A stretch of DNA of 64,000 nucleotides from CAYMCO01 sp964388955. Its GTDB lineage: Bacteria > Chloroflexota > Anaerolineae > Anaerolineales > E44-bin32. Every line of letters starts with the position of its first letter. Within the stretch, counting starts at the first letter, position 1. The DNA is taken from the NCBI GenBank assembly GCA_964388955.1, contig CAYMCO010000028.1, forward strand, positions 1-64,000. Direction: 5' to 3'. Position numbers and translations under genes: made by a program. The notes beneath the pieces were generated by a model. That model had not been told where the DNA came from. It saw nothing but the letters and a program-made list of their open reading frames with translations, and ran no database searches. Below, one piece after another: positions 7,991 through 16,188 of this stretch.

Positions 7991-9082
7991 CTAGCTCTCG
8001 CCGCCGGCGGCCAGACCTTGACAAACCGCCGCATCGGGGTTGTTGAGCGCATCGCACACTTCGATATCCCCGCTCAGGATGCCTTGACGAGCTTCGTCGA
8101 CCGCGGCCTTGACCTCCGGCAGTTTGGAGACCATATCCGCAGGTCCGTTGTCCTCGAACTCCGTGGAGCCTTCGTCCCACGAAAGGCTGGTGGCGCCATC
8201 TGCCATGTTGATCTGTGAGAAGCCGCCCTGGAAGGTGCCCTCCATGGTGTTCTTCACCAGCAGATACGTGCTCACATCCACTCTCTTCAGCATGGATGTG
8301 ATCACGCTGCCCGGCTGGATCCAATCCTGGTTGGAGTCCACACCAATGGCGTAGTTGCCCGTCTCCGCGGCCGCCGAGAGCACTCCCTCACCCGAACGGC
8401 CTGCGATCTGGAAGATGATGTCAGCGCCTTGCTCGTACTGGGCCAGGGCGGTCTCCTTTCCCAGGGTTGGGTTGGAGAAATCGAAGCCGAGGTATCCCAC
8501 AAGGACTTCGCAATCCGTGCAAACGGAGAGCACGCCCTGCTTGTATGCCCAGAAGAACTGATTCAAGCCGGGTGAATCCCCGCCCACAACGGCTCCGACG
8601 GTCTTGGTGTCCGTCATCATCCCGGCGACTATGCCGGCCAGATAGCTGCCCTCATGCACATTCACCTGGAAGGCGGCGACATTATCGGGCAGGCTCTCTA
8701 CGAAGATGTCGGAAGGCACGCCGAATTTCTGGTCGGGGTTCTCTTCGGCGATCGAGAGAAGAGTCTCCGGGTCGGGTGCGAGTGCCAGGATGATGTCGTT
8801 GTCCTCCGCCAGGGCGGCCCGGATAGCGGCCTCCTGTTCTGCCACGCTCGTCGCCTCAATGATCTGGCCGTTCAGTCCCAGCTCATCGTTGGCGCGCTGG
8901 ACGCCCCTCGCCGATGCATCGATGAAGGAACGATCGCCCAGCGGATTCGGCGTGATCAAGGAGAACTTGAATTCCGCCATTGGCTCTGGGGTGGGGGTGG
9001 CCGCGGCGCCGCCGCAGGCGGTGAGGAGCACCGCTCCAATAATCACACCGCTCAGAGCAGTCCAAAGCGTCTTCTTCTTCAT
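7991..9082 (-). CDS. BMP-family nucleoside-binding lipoprotein
   Basis: 363-residue substrate-binding protein of the PBP1_BmpA/Med family. A lipoprotein signal is clear: KKK, a hydrophobic stretch (TALSGVIIGAVLLTAC) and lipobox LTAC with the anchored Cys near residue 21. The mature part begins with a Pro/Thr linker and carries FSLITPNPLGDRSFIDASARG, typical of BMP proteins, then AGIVAGMM and GVDSNQDW hinge and ligand segments. The start at 9082 is set by GGAGG ten bases upstream and the signal peptide. It is first in the importer operon; the 205-bp leader has a possible TATAGA -10 at 9243-9248 but no good -35. It should deliver nucleosides to the permeases downstream. Confidence 0.93.
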   Translation of the reverse strand: MKKKTLWTALSGVIIGAVLLTACGGAAATPTPEPMAEFKFSLITPNPLGDRSFIDASARGVQRANDELGLNGQIIEATSVAEQEAAIRAALAEDNDIILALAPDPETLLSIAEENPDQKFGVPSDIFVESLPDNVAAFQVNVHEGSYLAGIVAGMMTDTKTVGAVVGGDSPGLNQFFWAYKQGVLSVCTDCEVLVGYLGFDFSNPTLGKETALAQYEQGADIIFQIAGRSGEGVLSAAAETGNYAIGVDSNQDWIQPGSVITSMLKRVDVSTYLLVKNTMEGTFQGGFSQINMADGATSLSWDEGSTEFEDNGPADMVSKLPEVKAAVDEARQGILSGDIEVCDALNNPDAAVCQGLAAGGES

Positions 9083-9287
9083 TTTGCCGAAACCTCCATA
9101 TGAAATGTTTCCGTCGCTGAAGCGCGTTTCTATGGTGCCAACGCGGATGTGCAAGCATCCCTCCTCGATCGGATGATCACCTCCTTCTCCCAAGATTCAG
9201 GGTTTCGTCTCCAGCCCACCACTGCTGGCGCTTTCGATCACGTCTATAATGCGGCAATGTGAATTTCGAGGTCGAATCCGGGTAATC

Positions 9288-9857
9288 TTAGTCGCGTTCC
9301 GAAAGGAGCACAATCAGCCGCTCCCGATAGGTCTTTTCCCGGTCTGGCATTTCCGGATCCAGCCGGGCTGCTTCGGATAGGAAATGATGGATATCACGCC
9401 CCATCTCCTGGCCCCGGAGGGTGTGCATATCCAGAGCGTAATCGGGGATCTCCGGCAGTCGTTCCCCCGATTCGACCGCGCGTTTGATCCACATCACCAT
9501 CTCATCACTCGAACGGTCCTTTTGCCGGGAACACAAGAATCGCACGGCGTGGATGGCAAGCAGAATCCGCTCCCTCGCCTCCGGTCCCAGGGAAGTCCGG
9601 ATTTGGTGCAACTGGGCGACAACAACAGGCGCCCACGGATCCCCGAAGCCAATGTCCTCCACTGATATCACCTCAAGTCGCCGCCAGAGGTAGGCATCCA
9701 GCTCCGGACTGGTGGTGACCATTTCATAGGCGATCAGCGCCGCGTTCTCCTCATTCCCACGCCGGATCTCTTTCTGGAGCGCCGAGATGATCTCATCGGC
9801 CGCGAAATCGTGGCGTGTTCGCACTTGAGCCCACGGGTCCCTTCCCCGATCAGCCAT
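9288..9857 (-). CDS. Stand-alone RarA/MgsA C-terminal-domain protein
   Basis: 189-residue soluble protein resembling only the C-terminal helical region of the replication-associated AAA+ ATPase RarA (MgsA). The diagnostic pieces are HDFAADEIISALQKEIRRGN (~15-34), a (L/Y)WRRLEVISVEDIGFGDP stretch (~57-73), and the final HHFLSEAARLDPEMPDREKTY. No Walker A or B motif is present, so the AAA+ module is missing. The ATG lies within the last codons of the upstream M20 peptidase gene (8-nt overlap), which argues for a real, translated gene rather than a fragment. Partners and function are unknown; it may bind a separate AAA+ subunit or act as a scaffold. Confidence 0.75.
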   Translation of the reverse strand: MADRGRDPWAQVRTRHDFAADEIISALQKEIRRGNEENAALIAYEMVTTSPELDAYLWRRLEVISVEDIGFGDPWAPVVVAQLHQIRTSLGPEARERILLAIHAVRFLCSRQKDRSSDEMVMWIKRAVESGERLPEIPDYALDMHTLRGQEMGRDIHHFLSEAARLDPEMPDREKTYRERLIVLLSERD

Positions 9858-11091
9858 GTTTCCTGCCTCCCGATTCGCCTAAGAACTCGCACATCATCCC
9901 GGAGTAGATCGCCGTCATGGGGGCGAGATCCTCGATGCTGACCCACTCATCCGGCGCATGCGGGTTGCCGCCGCGAGGGCCGAAGCCGCAAAGGGTGGGA
10001 ATCCCCGCTTCGATGAGCAGGTAGCCCTCGTTCGCCGGCCCGGCGGCCGCGGCCCGCCACTCGTCACCCAGGATGGCGCCCGTATAGCGCTTGGCCAGCT
10101 CCACCAACCGGTGATCGGCCGCGATGTGCGCCGCCGGCAGCGCGGTCTGTATTTCATACCCCAATCCCAACCCGGGTCGCTCAGCCATCACCAGCTCCAG
10201 GGTTCGATCGATTAGTGCGAGCGCTTCTTCCATTGGGAGATCTGGCATCAAACGGATATCCACCACCGCTTCGGCCCGGCCCGGCACCATCCCGGCGGCG
10301 TCGCCCCCCTCGATGATCGTGCCAGGCGTGATGTGATTGTCCAAGTTCCCGAAATCGGGGTGCGGTCGAGAGGGGAGGCCGCGCCCTTCGAGCGCAACCA
10401 GCGCCTGCGCCAGGCCGGTGACCGCGTTCACCCCGGCAGCGCCTTCCGTCCATTCGGCGCTGCCCGAGTGCACAGGCTGCCCGTTGGCCCGCAGGAGCAG
10501 CCGGATCAGGCCGCGATGGCCGAGACATATGGTGTCGCTCGCGTAGGTATAGATGGCCGCCTGGGCGGGGAGCAGGCCCTGCGCGAGCAGGTATTTTGCC
10601 CCCAACGGGCTGCTGGCACCGGATTCCTCATCGGCGAAGCCCGCGAAGATCATGCGGCCCTCAGCGGGATCGCACCAGCCCCCATCGCGCACGATCGCTA
10701 TGGCATACAGGCCGCAGGCGATCCCCGCCTTGTTATCTGCGGCCCCCCGGCCAACCAGGCGGGTAGCTTCAACATAGGCCTCGAAGGGAGGATGGGACCA
10801 TGTCTCTTCCGGGCCTGCCGGAACGGTGTCTGTATGAGCGAGAAGGGCGAAGCATCGCGATCCCTCCCCGTACTCTACGAGAACGTTCTGCCGTTCCGCT
10901 TCGGGGCCCAGGATGCGGGCTTGAAAACCGAGATGCTCCGCCTCCGCGGCGATCCGTTCCGCCACGGGGGTTTCAGGAAACTCGCCATTGACCGAGGGTA
11001 TGCGAACCAAATCCTCCAGGAAGGCGAGCATCTGATCCTGACGGCTCCGAGCTTCAGCCAGCAAGCCTTGGGGGGAGGGGAAACCGCTCAA
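9850..11091 (-). CDS. M20-family metallopeptidase/deacylase
   Basis: 413-residue zinc-dependent amidohydrolase of the ArgE/DapE/carboxypeptidase G2 group. Metal and catalytic residues are visible: LLAHTDTVPAG (first His and Asp, ~83-93), GRGAADNKAG (bridging Asp), FADEESG (general base Glu-Glu), and a late GGNPHAPDEWV (last His). A dimerisation domain begins at LLLRANGQPVHSGSAE. The likely start is TTG at 11091, one base after the stop of the nucleoside hydrolase gene. Its natural substrate is unclear; in a salvage operon it might hydrolyse an N-acyl, peptide or carbamoyl product, but a peptide or amino-acid role is equally possible. Confidence 0.85.
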   Translation of the reverse strand: MSGFPSPQGLLAEARSRQDQMLAFLEDLVRIPSVNGEFPETPVAERIAAEAEHLGFQARILGPEAERQNVLVEYGEGSRCFALLAHTDTVPAGPEETWSHPPFEAYVEATRLVGRGAADNKAGIACGLYAIAIVRDGGWCDPAEGRMIFAGFADEESGASSPLGAKYLLAQGLLPAQAAIYTYASDTICLGHRGLIRLLLRANGQPVHSGSAEWTEGAAGVNAVTGLAQALVALEGRGLPSRPHPDFGNLDNHITPGTIIEGGDAAGMVPGRAEAVVDIRLMPDLPMEEALALIDRTLELVMAERPGLGLGYEIQTALPAAHIAADHRLVELAKRYTGAILGDEWRAAAAGPANEGYLLIEAGIPTLCGFGPRGGNPHAPDEWVSIEDLAPMTAIYSGMMCEFLGESGGRKHG

Positions 11092-11092
11092 C

Positions 11093-12019
11093 TCACTTCA
11101 CCGCCGCTTCCATCAGATCCCACAGCCGGCCGCGATCCAGTTCGAGAACGATTTCCGCATTCGCTGGCGCCCCAGAGACGTCAAACCAATCCACCGTCGT
11201 TTGGCCGCGAGTATGGGCCCCGGCAAGTTCCACCTCCACGAAGTGCCGTTCGCTGGCCGTGACGATCTCCGGCTCGACCGCTGCCGCCATTGCCAGGGAG
11301 TCCGCCGTGAAGAGCACCGGCCGGCCCAGCTTCCGCTGGATGAAGCGCAGCGCCCCGGCTGTGGTCCGGCGGAAGAATTCGCTCCCAACCGTGTCATAGG
11401 AGCCCAAGCTCTCGATCTGCTGGTGGGAAAGAGGATGCGCCACAGTCGTCTCCCAGGAGACAAGAGTGAACTCGTTCCACGCGTTGAAGACGACTGCCGC
11501 TGCCTCCGGATCGAAATAGACGTTGAACTCCGCGGAGAGATTGGTGGTGTTCCCCATGCTCCGTATCGCTCCACCCATCACCACCAGGCGTTGGTATCTG
11601 TCTGGTAGCTCCGGATCGAGCAATGTCGCCACGGCGATGTTGGTGAGCGGCCCAATGGCCACCAGGGTGAGATCGCTCGGATTCTCTCGTGAGAGGCGGA
11701 TCAACGCCTGTACGGCGTGCTCCTTCTCCGCCGAGCGCTGAGCGTCCGGATATCCGCCGTCTCCAAGCCCGTCGGCCCCGTGTACCTGGCTGGTATCCAC
11801 CTGCCTGCGGATGATGGGTCCTGGACAACCCGCAAAGACAGGTATGTCCCGGCCGAAAAGTTCCAGCACCTTGAGCGCATTGCCGGTCGTCTTGTCAAGA
11901 GGGACATTTCCAGCCACTGTCGTAATGGCCTCGATCTGGGTCTCGGGATGGCAAAGTGCCAAGATGATTGCCTGCGCGTCGTCCACTCCTGGATCCGTGT
12001 CAATCACAATTCGGGGCAT
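11093..12019 (-). CDS. Inosine-uridine-type nucleoside hydrolase
   Basis: N-ribohydrolase of the IUNH family, about 308 aa, cleaving nucleosides to base plus ribose. The Ca2+-binding DTDPGVDDAQA motif is at the N-terminus, NVPLDKTTGNALK follows near 40-52, and the VHGADGLGD loop near 80-88 contains the ribose-contacting residues. The C-terminal third has VDWFDVSGAPANA, as in family members. AGGAGG precedes two consecutive ATG codons; the second (12019) has the better spacing and is used here, with 12022 as alternative. The ribosome-binding site overlaps the stop of the upstream amidohydrolase. The released ribose is a natural substrate for the ribokinase two genes upstream. Confidence 0.9.
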   Translation of the reverse strand: MPRIVIDTDPGVDDAQAIILALCHPETQIEAITTVAGNVPLDKTTGNALKVLELFGRDIPVFAGCPGPIIRRQVDTSQVHGADGLGDGGYPDAQRSAEKEHAVQALIRLSRENPSDLTLVAIGPLTNIAVATLLDPELPDRYQRLVVMGGAIRSMGNTTNLSAEFNVYFDPEAAAVVFNAWNEFTLVSWETTVAHPLSHQQIESLGSYDTVGSEFFRRTTAGALRFIQRKLGRPVLFTADSLAMAAAVEPEIVTASERHFVEVELAGAHTRGQTTVDWFDVSGAPANAEIVLELDRGRLWDLMEAAVK

Positions 12020-12028
12020 CATCCCTCC

Positions 12029-13351
12029 TCAGCGTTTGGGCCGTTCCCGGAGACGGAGGTGAGCGGCCTCCAGAGCAGACCGGGCCTCATGGAAATCGAT
12101 TGTCTGCCAGCGCCCCTCACGCACCAACCAACGGCCGTCAACCATCGTATCCCGCACCTGCATCCCAGTCACAGCGTAGACCAGCGAAGTGTAGAGGTCC
12201 TGCCCTTCCAGCGGAGCCCAACCGACCCCGCTCAGGTCGAGGCTGATCAGGTCGGCCTTCTTCCCTGGCTCCAGGGATCCGATCAGATCCTCCATTCCGA
12301 GTGCGCGGGCTCCGCCGAGCGTGGCCATCTCGACAATCTGATCGGCAGGAATCGCCCCAGGCACCCTCTCCCGCAGAGACATCAATTTGCCCAAGGTATC
12401 CATTTCGCTGAACAGGTCGTAGCTGTTGTTGTTGGTGACGTTGTCCGTACCCAGCGCGGTGTTGATCCCGGCGGCGCGCATGGCGGCCAGCGGCGCGATG
12501 GAAGCTCCGCTCTTCATGGCCGCCGAGGCGGCAATCACCGCGCTGAAGGGCGCCTCCGCCAGATGATGGAAATCCTCTTCTGGAACGGTGATACAGTGGG
12601 CGGCGAGCACGCGGCGCCCCAGAATTCCGGTTCCCTTCATTTGTCCAACCGCAGTGCGCCCGAATTGCTCCTGGCAGTAGCGATCCTCCTCGCCGCTGGT
12701 GGCCAGATGGATGTGCATCCCGGTTCTATATCGATCCGCCAGTTCGAGCTCCCTGCGGATCGCCTCGGCGCTGTTGTCCACAAAGAGCGCATGGGGGCCG
12801 ACCCAGCCGGTGATGCGATCCTCCCGCTGCACGCTCTCCAGGAATTCCGCCGCGGCCGCCAGCTCACGTTGCCGCGCAGCCTTCTCGCCCATCTCCACGA
12901 TGCCGTAGGCCAGCGCAGCCCGCATCCCGGTGCTCCGCACCGCGGGCACGATCTCGTTCATGAAGAAATATTGGTCGGCAAAAGTGGTGGTGCCGGTGCG
13001 GAGCATCTCTGCGCACGAAACAAGCACCGCGGGCCGCACCATGGATGCATCCATCACAACCTCCCAGGCCCGGATGGCGCTATGCCAACCCTCGAAAGTG
13101 AGCAGAGAATGCCCCTCCGCCAAGCCCCTGAAGAGGACCATGGGGGAGTGAGTGTGCGCGTTCACCAGACCGGGCATCACAAGGTGCCCGCTGAGATCCA
13201 GGCGTTGTGTCCCTTCTGGGACAGGGCCGTTGACTCGGGCGCCAACACCGACGATGCGATCCCCTTCGATCACCACCTGTCCCGGGGAGTGGATCTCCCG
13301 GTGGGGATTCATGGTGAGTACGACATCAGCTTCGATCTGCAGGAGGGTCAC
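12029..13351 (-). CDS. Amidohydrolase/deaminase, TRZ-ATZ (MtaD-like) family
   Basis: 440-residue metal-dependent hydrolase. Metal ligands are in place: GLVNAHTHSPM (HxH), HIHLATSG, LAAHCITV and LGTDNVTNN (Asp). This set defines the cytosine/guanine deaminase and 5'-methylthioadenosine/S-adenosylhomocysteine deaminase lineage. The start is GTG at 13351, whose GTGA overlaps the ribokinase stop by four bases; an upstream ATG in frame would run 105 bp into the ribokinase gene and is rejected. Between ribokinase and nucleoside hydrolase it probably deaminates a purine base or nucleoside, but the exact substrate is not readable. Confidence 0.88.
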   Translation of the reverse strand: MTLLQIEADVVLTMNPHREIHSPGQVVIEGDRIVGVGARVNGPVPEGTQRLDLSGHLVMPGLVNAHTHSPMVLFRGLAEGHSLLTFEGWHSAIRAWEVVMDASMVRPAVLVSCAEMLRTGTTTFADQYFFMNEIVPAVRSTGMRAALAYGIVEMGEKAARQRELAAAAEFLESVQREDRITGWVGPHALFVDNSAEAIRRELELADRYRTGMHIHLATSGEEDRYCQEQFGRTAVGQMKGTGILGRRVLAAHCITVPEEDFHHLAEAPFSAVIAASAAMKSGASIAPLAAMRAAGINTALGTDNVTNNNSYDLFSEMDTLGKLMSLRERVPGAIPADQIVEMATLGGARALGMEDLIGSLEPGKKADLISLDLSGVGWAPLEGQDLYTSLVYAVTGMQVRDTMVDGRWLVREGRWQTIDFHEARSALEAAHLRLRERPKR

Positions 13352-14280
13352 GCTGCCGCCCCCTCTCTCAATATCCGCTCCAGCGCCTCCCGGTGGGGCA
13401 AAGAGGGCAGCGCGCCTCGACGGGTCGTCGCCAGGGCACCGGCGGCAGTGCCCCAACGCACGGCTTCCTCCAGTCGCTTCCCCTCGTCCAAGGCCACCGC
13501 GAGGGCGCCGTTGAAAGCGTCACCGGCGGCAACCGTGTCAATGGGTTCGACAGGGAAAGCGGGGACCAGCCCTTGAATGCTTCCGCCATCCAGAAAAGCC
13601 CCGCGAGCGCCCAGCTTGATCACCGCGTTCCCGACGCCGAGTGCGCGCAGCTTTTCGGCGGCGCGCGCAGGAGCCTCCTCGTCCGTGGCGGGAAAGCCCA
13701 CCAGCGGATCGACCTCGATCTCGTTCGGGGTGATTACGTCGATCAGTGGGAAGATCTCCTTGGGCAGGGGAGTCGCCGGAGCGGGATCCAGCATGGTCCG
13801 CACGCCCATTTCCCGTGCGGCGCGCAAGGCTGCGATGACAGCGGGAAGCGGGATCTCAAGCTGGAGCAGGAGCACGCTTGCGCCTTCCAATAGCGGATGG
13901 CAGCGGTGGACATCGCGCTCGTCGATGGCCATGTTCGCGCCGGATATCACGATGATGGCGTTTTCGCCCTGCCTGTCAACGCTGATCACTGCCAGCCCAG
14001 TGGAGTGATCCTGATCGACAAGCACGCCGCTGGTGTCCACGCCTTCGCCGCCCATGGCGCGCAAGTGGTCCCTGCCGAAGTCGTCCGCTCCCACCCGGCC
14101 GACCAGGCTGACCGTCCCACCCAGTCGAGCGGCGGCGACCGCCTGGTTGGCACCCTTGCCCCCGGGGGCGGTGATGAAGGAGTCGCCGCGCAGTGTCTCT
14201 CCCGGGTGAGGGAGGTGCGGCACATAGGTAGTCAAATCCGTATTGATGCTGCCGAAGACGACGATGGCCACGAACCCCAT
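13348..14280 (-). CDS. rbsK: Ribokinase
   Basis: 310-residue PfkB-family kinase converting D-ribose and ATP to ribose-5-phosphate. It opens with VVFGSINTDLTTYVPHLPHP, carries the ribokinase signature APGGKGANQAVAAARLG (~43-59), LDPAPA and TPNE(I/L) further on, and ends with VDTVAAGDAFNGALA. The last motif reads AAGD where GAGD is usual; the catalytic Asp is kept. The ATG at 14280 is preferred because upstream in-frame sequence is low-complexity and dissimilar. First gene of the second salvage operon, it would phosphorylate ribose released by the nucleoside hydrolase. Confidence 0.9.
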   Translation of the reverse strand: MGFVAIVVFGSINTDLTTYVPHLPHPGETLRGDSFITAPGGKGANQAVAAARLGGTVSLVGRVGADDFGRDHLRAMGGEGVDTSGVLVDQDHSTGLAVISVDRQGENAIIVISGANMAIDERDVHRCHPLLEGASVLLLQLEIPLPAVIAALRAAREMGVRTMLDPAPATPLPKEIFPLIDVITPNEIEVDPLVGFPATDEEAPARAAEKLRALGVGNAVIKLGARGAFLDGGSIQGLVPAFPVEPIDTVAAGDAFNGALAVALDEGKRLEEAVRWGTAAGALATTRRGALPSLPHREALERILREGAAA

Positions 14281-14390
14281 CCAAGCGTGATGGCATCGTT
14301 CGGGCGAGTATAGATCAACAGCGGTGAAAGAGGAAGGAAGCGGGCGCGGAAAGCGGCGCGTTGTGCAATCAGAGCCCGCCGCACTCCGTC

Positions 14391-14420
14391 GTGCGGCATG
14401 CGCATTGCGCATTGCCGCAC
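14391..14420. repeat. 30-nt inverted repeat in the salvage promoter region
   Basis: Outer arms GTGCGGCA and TGCCGCAC match perfectly. The interior holds TGCGCA twice, separated by one base, itself an inverted repeat. The structure lies 110 bp upstream of the ribokinase start. It could be a regulator-binding site or another dispersed palindrome. Confidence 0.45.
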
Positions 14421-14597
14421 ATGCCGTGCGCAGCCGGTCGCAAGTTGCTGGACCCCATGACAGGTTTCCACATCGAAGTGGCGCATTCACACGCGGGATG
14501 TATCCTCGTGAGCGAGCATCGAGACCCTCTCCCACTTGTCGGCCCGCATCCGCAGCCGCGCATGGCTGCCGGGGGGGAATCTTTCCCTACGCCTTGT

Positions 14598-14625
14598 GTA
14601 GAGACGCTGCATGCAACGTCTCTAC
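14598..14625. repeat. 28-bp palindrome of the GTAGAGACG...CGTCTCTAC type
   Basis: Arms GTAGAGACG and CGTCTCTAC surround CTGCATGCAA, and the whole 28 bp is symmetrical apart from one pair. The sequence closely matches a palindrome that I recall as common in intergenic regions of Cyanobacteria and Chloroflexi. It lies midway between the two divergent transcription units. No transposase or long inverted flanks are present. Confidence 0.6.
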
Positions 14626-14838
14626 CGAAAAGCACCTTGATTCATGGCGGTTCCACTGGAGCGAGGCCGGCGAGCATGCGAGCCCGAGATGAAGCGCTCA
14701 TTTGCATGCCTGGTGAAAGGCGGCTACCATGGGCCTTCAATCCGGCCGGGCGATGCGACCGCGAGACGACAGCACCTCACCATACTACTCGCATGCGCGC
14801 AGCGAACCGCCCTCCGACGGCCCAGATAAGGCGGAGCG

Positions 14839-16170
14839 ATGACCAGCACCCTCATTCGCGATTTGTGGGTTGTGACCCTCGACGAAGAAGGGAGCATCCT
14901 GGAGGGGGCCGACATCCTCATTCGAGACGGGAAGATTGCGCAGGTAGGCGATCTTCCGGATTCCCTGCGAGCGGATGAGACGGTGGCTGGGAGTGGAAAA
15001 GCGGCCCTGCCCGGATTGGTGAACAGCCATTGTCACAGCCCGATGACTTTCGAGCGCGGGTGGGCCGAAGATCTGCCCTTCGATCGATGGCTAAACGAGA
15101 AAATCTGGGTGAGCGAAAGCGCGCTGACCCCTGACGACGTCTATTGGGGGGCGGCGCTGGCAGCGTGTGAGATGATCCGTTCCGGGACGGTAGCGTACAA
15201 CGACAAGTACTTCTATATGGATCGTGTGGCGGAGGTGGTGGAACAAAGCGGCCTGAAGGCGGGCCTTACCTGGACGGTGTTCGGTATCGGTGCGGAGGCG
15301 GAGATGGGCCGCGATCTTCCGGGAACCATCGAATGGATTCGGCACACCCATGGCGGTGCGAATGGCCGCATCCGCTGCTTCCTGGGCCCGCATTCACCTT
15401 ACATCTGCCCCCCTGAGTTCCTCTCCCAGGTGGTGGAAGCGGCGCATGAATTCGGCTTGGGCGTCCATCTTCATCTGGCGGAATCAGAGGCGCAGGTGGC
15501 CCAATCCATCGAGCGCCATGGCCTGCGCCCGGTCCAGCAAGTGGATCGTCTGGGGGTGTTCGACGTCCCGGGCGGGTGCGTGGCTGCGCACTGCCTGGCA
15601 GTCGACGAGCGCGATATGGGCATATTGGCGGGAAAGGGGGTGCACGTCCCCCATGCACCGATTACCTACATGAAGCTCGCCATGCCTTTCCCGCCCCTGG
15701 GGCCGCGTTTGGGGAAAGGGGTAAGAGTTTCATTAGCGACGGACGGACCGGCATCGAACGCAGACATGGATATGTTCGCCACCATCCGAACTGCGGCTCT
15801 CATCGACAAGTATCAATCTCAGGATCCCACTGCGATCGCGGGCGACATGGCGCTGCGAATGGCCACCCACGCCGGCGCGCAGGCGCTGGGATTTGACGAC
15901 ATGGGAATGATCGCTCCGGGGGCCCCGGCTGATCTCATCCTGATCGATCTGGGGGCGCCCCATCTTCATCCCCTGCACGATCTGGTGGCAAACCTGGTCC
16001 ATTCCGCCAAGGGGGCGGATGTGAGCGATGTGATGGTCGATGGCCGCTGGTTGATGAGGGATCGGGAGCTGATGACTCTGGACGAGGACCGGATCCTGTA
16101 CGAGGCGGAACGGCACGCCAAGGCGATGCTCAAGCGGGGCATGTCACAGGTGAGGGAATACCGAAGCTGA
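14839..16170 (+). CDS. Amidohydrolase/deaminase, TRZ-ATZ family (second copy)
   Basis: 443-residue cytosolic metal hydrolase, related to but distinct from the one at 12029-13351. Ligand motifs are NSHCHSPMTFERG (HxH, ~62-64), VHLHLAESEAQ, CVAAHCLAVDERD and SLATDGPASNADMDMF (Asp). This pattern fits MTA/SAH or 5'-deoxyadenosine deaminases and hydroxydechloroatrazine hydrolase relatives. A GGCGGAG stretch precedes the ATG. It is transcribed away from the salvage operon and ends 19 bp from the convergent KAS III-like gene. Deamination of an adenine or guanine derivative is the best guess. Confidence 0.88.
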   Translation: MTSTLIRDLWVVTLDEEGSILEGADILIRDGKIAQVGDLPDSLRADETVAGSGKAALPGLVNSHCHSPMTFERGWAEDLPFDRWLNEKIWVSESALTPDDVYWGAALAACEMIRSGTVAYNDKYFYMDRVAEVVEQSGLKAGLTWTVFGIGAEAEMGRDLPGTIEWIRHTHGGANGRIRCFLGPHSPYICPPEFLSQVVEAAHEFGLGVHLHLAESEAQVAQSIERHGLRPVQQVDRLGVFDVPGGCVAAHCLAVDERDMGILAGKGVHVPHAPITYMKLAMPFPPLGPRLGKGVRVSLATDGPASNADMDMFATIRTAALIDKYQSQDPTAIAGDMALRMATHAGAQALGFDDMGMIAPGAPADLILIDLGAPHLHPLHDLVANLVHSAKGADVSDVMVDGRWLMRDRELMTLDEDRILYEAERHAKAMLKRGMSQVREYRS

Positions 16171-16188
16171 CTCGGCCCCCAAGAGCCT

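Larger units (their letters stand above)
14281..14838. other. Divergent intergenic region with two palindromes
   Basis: About 560 bp separate the ribokinase operon (minus) from the second amidohydrolase (plus), so promoters for both should lie here. I see no gene. The notable structures are a hairpin at 14391-14420 and a 28-bp palindrome at 14598-14625, listed separately. No clear sigma-70 boxes stand out. Confidence 0.6.

Noticed and set aside
9083..9158. Leader peptide upstream of the BMP lipoprotein gene
   Set aside because: An ATG after GAGGAGGG opens a frame that overlaps the lipoprotein start out of frame. It has no regulatory codon run, and overlap of this kind arises easily by chance.
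11717..13576. 619-codon open frame on the plus strand
   Set aside because: It lies antisense to the nucleoside hydrolase and amidohydrolase genes, whose family motifs are intact. The frame is rich in His, Gly and Arg with no family features, as expected for a GC-rich shadow frame.
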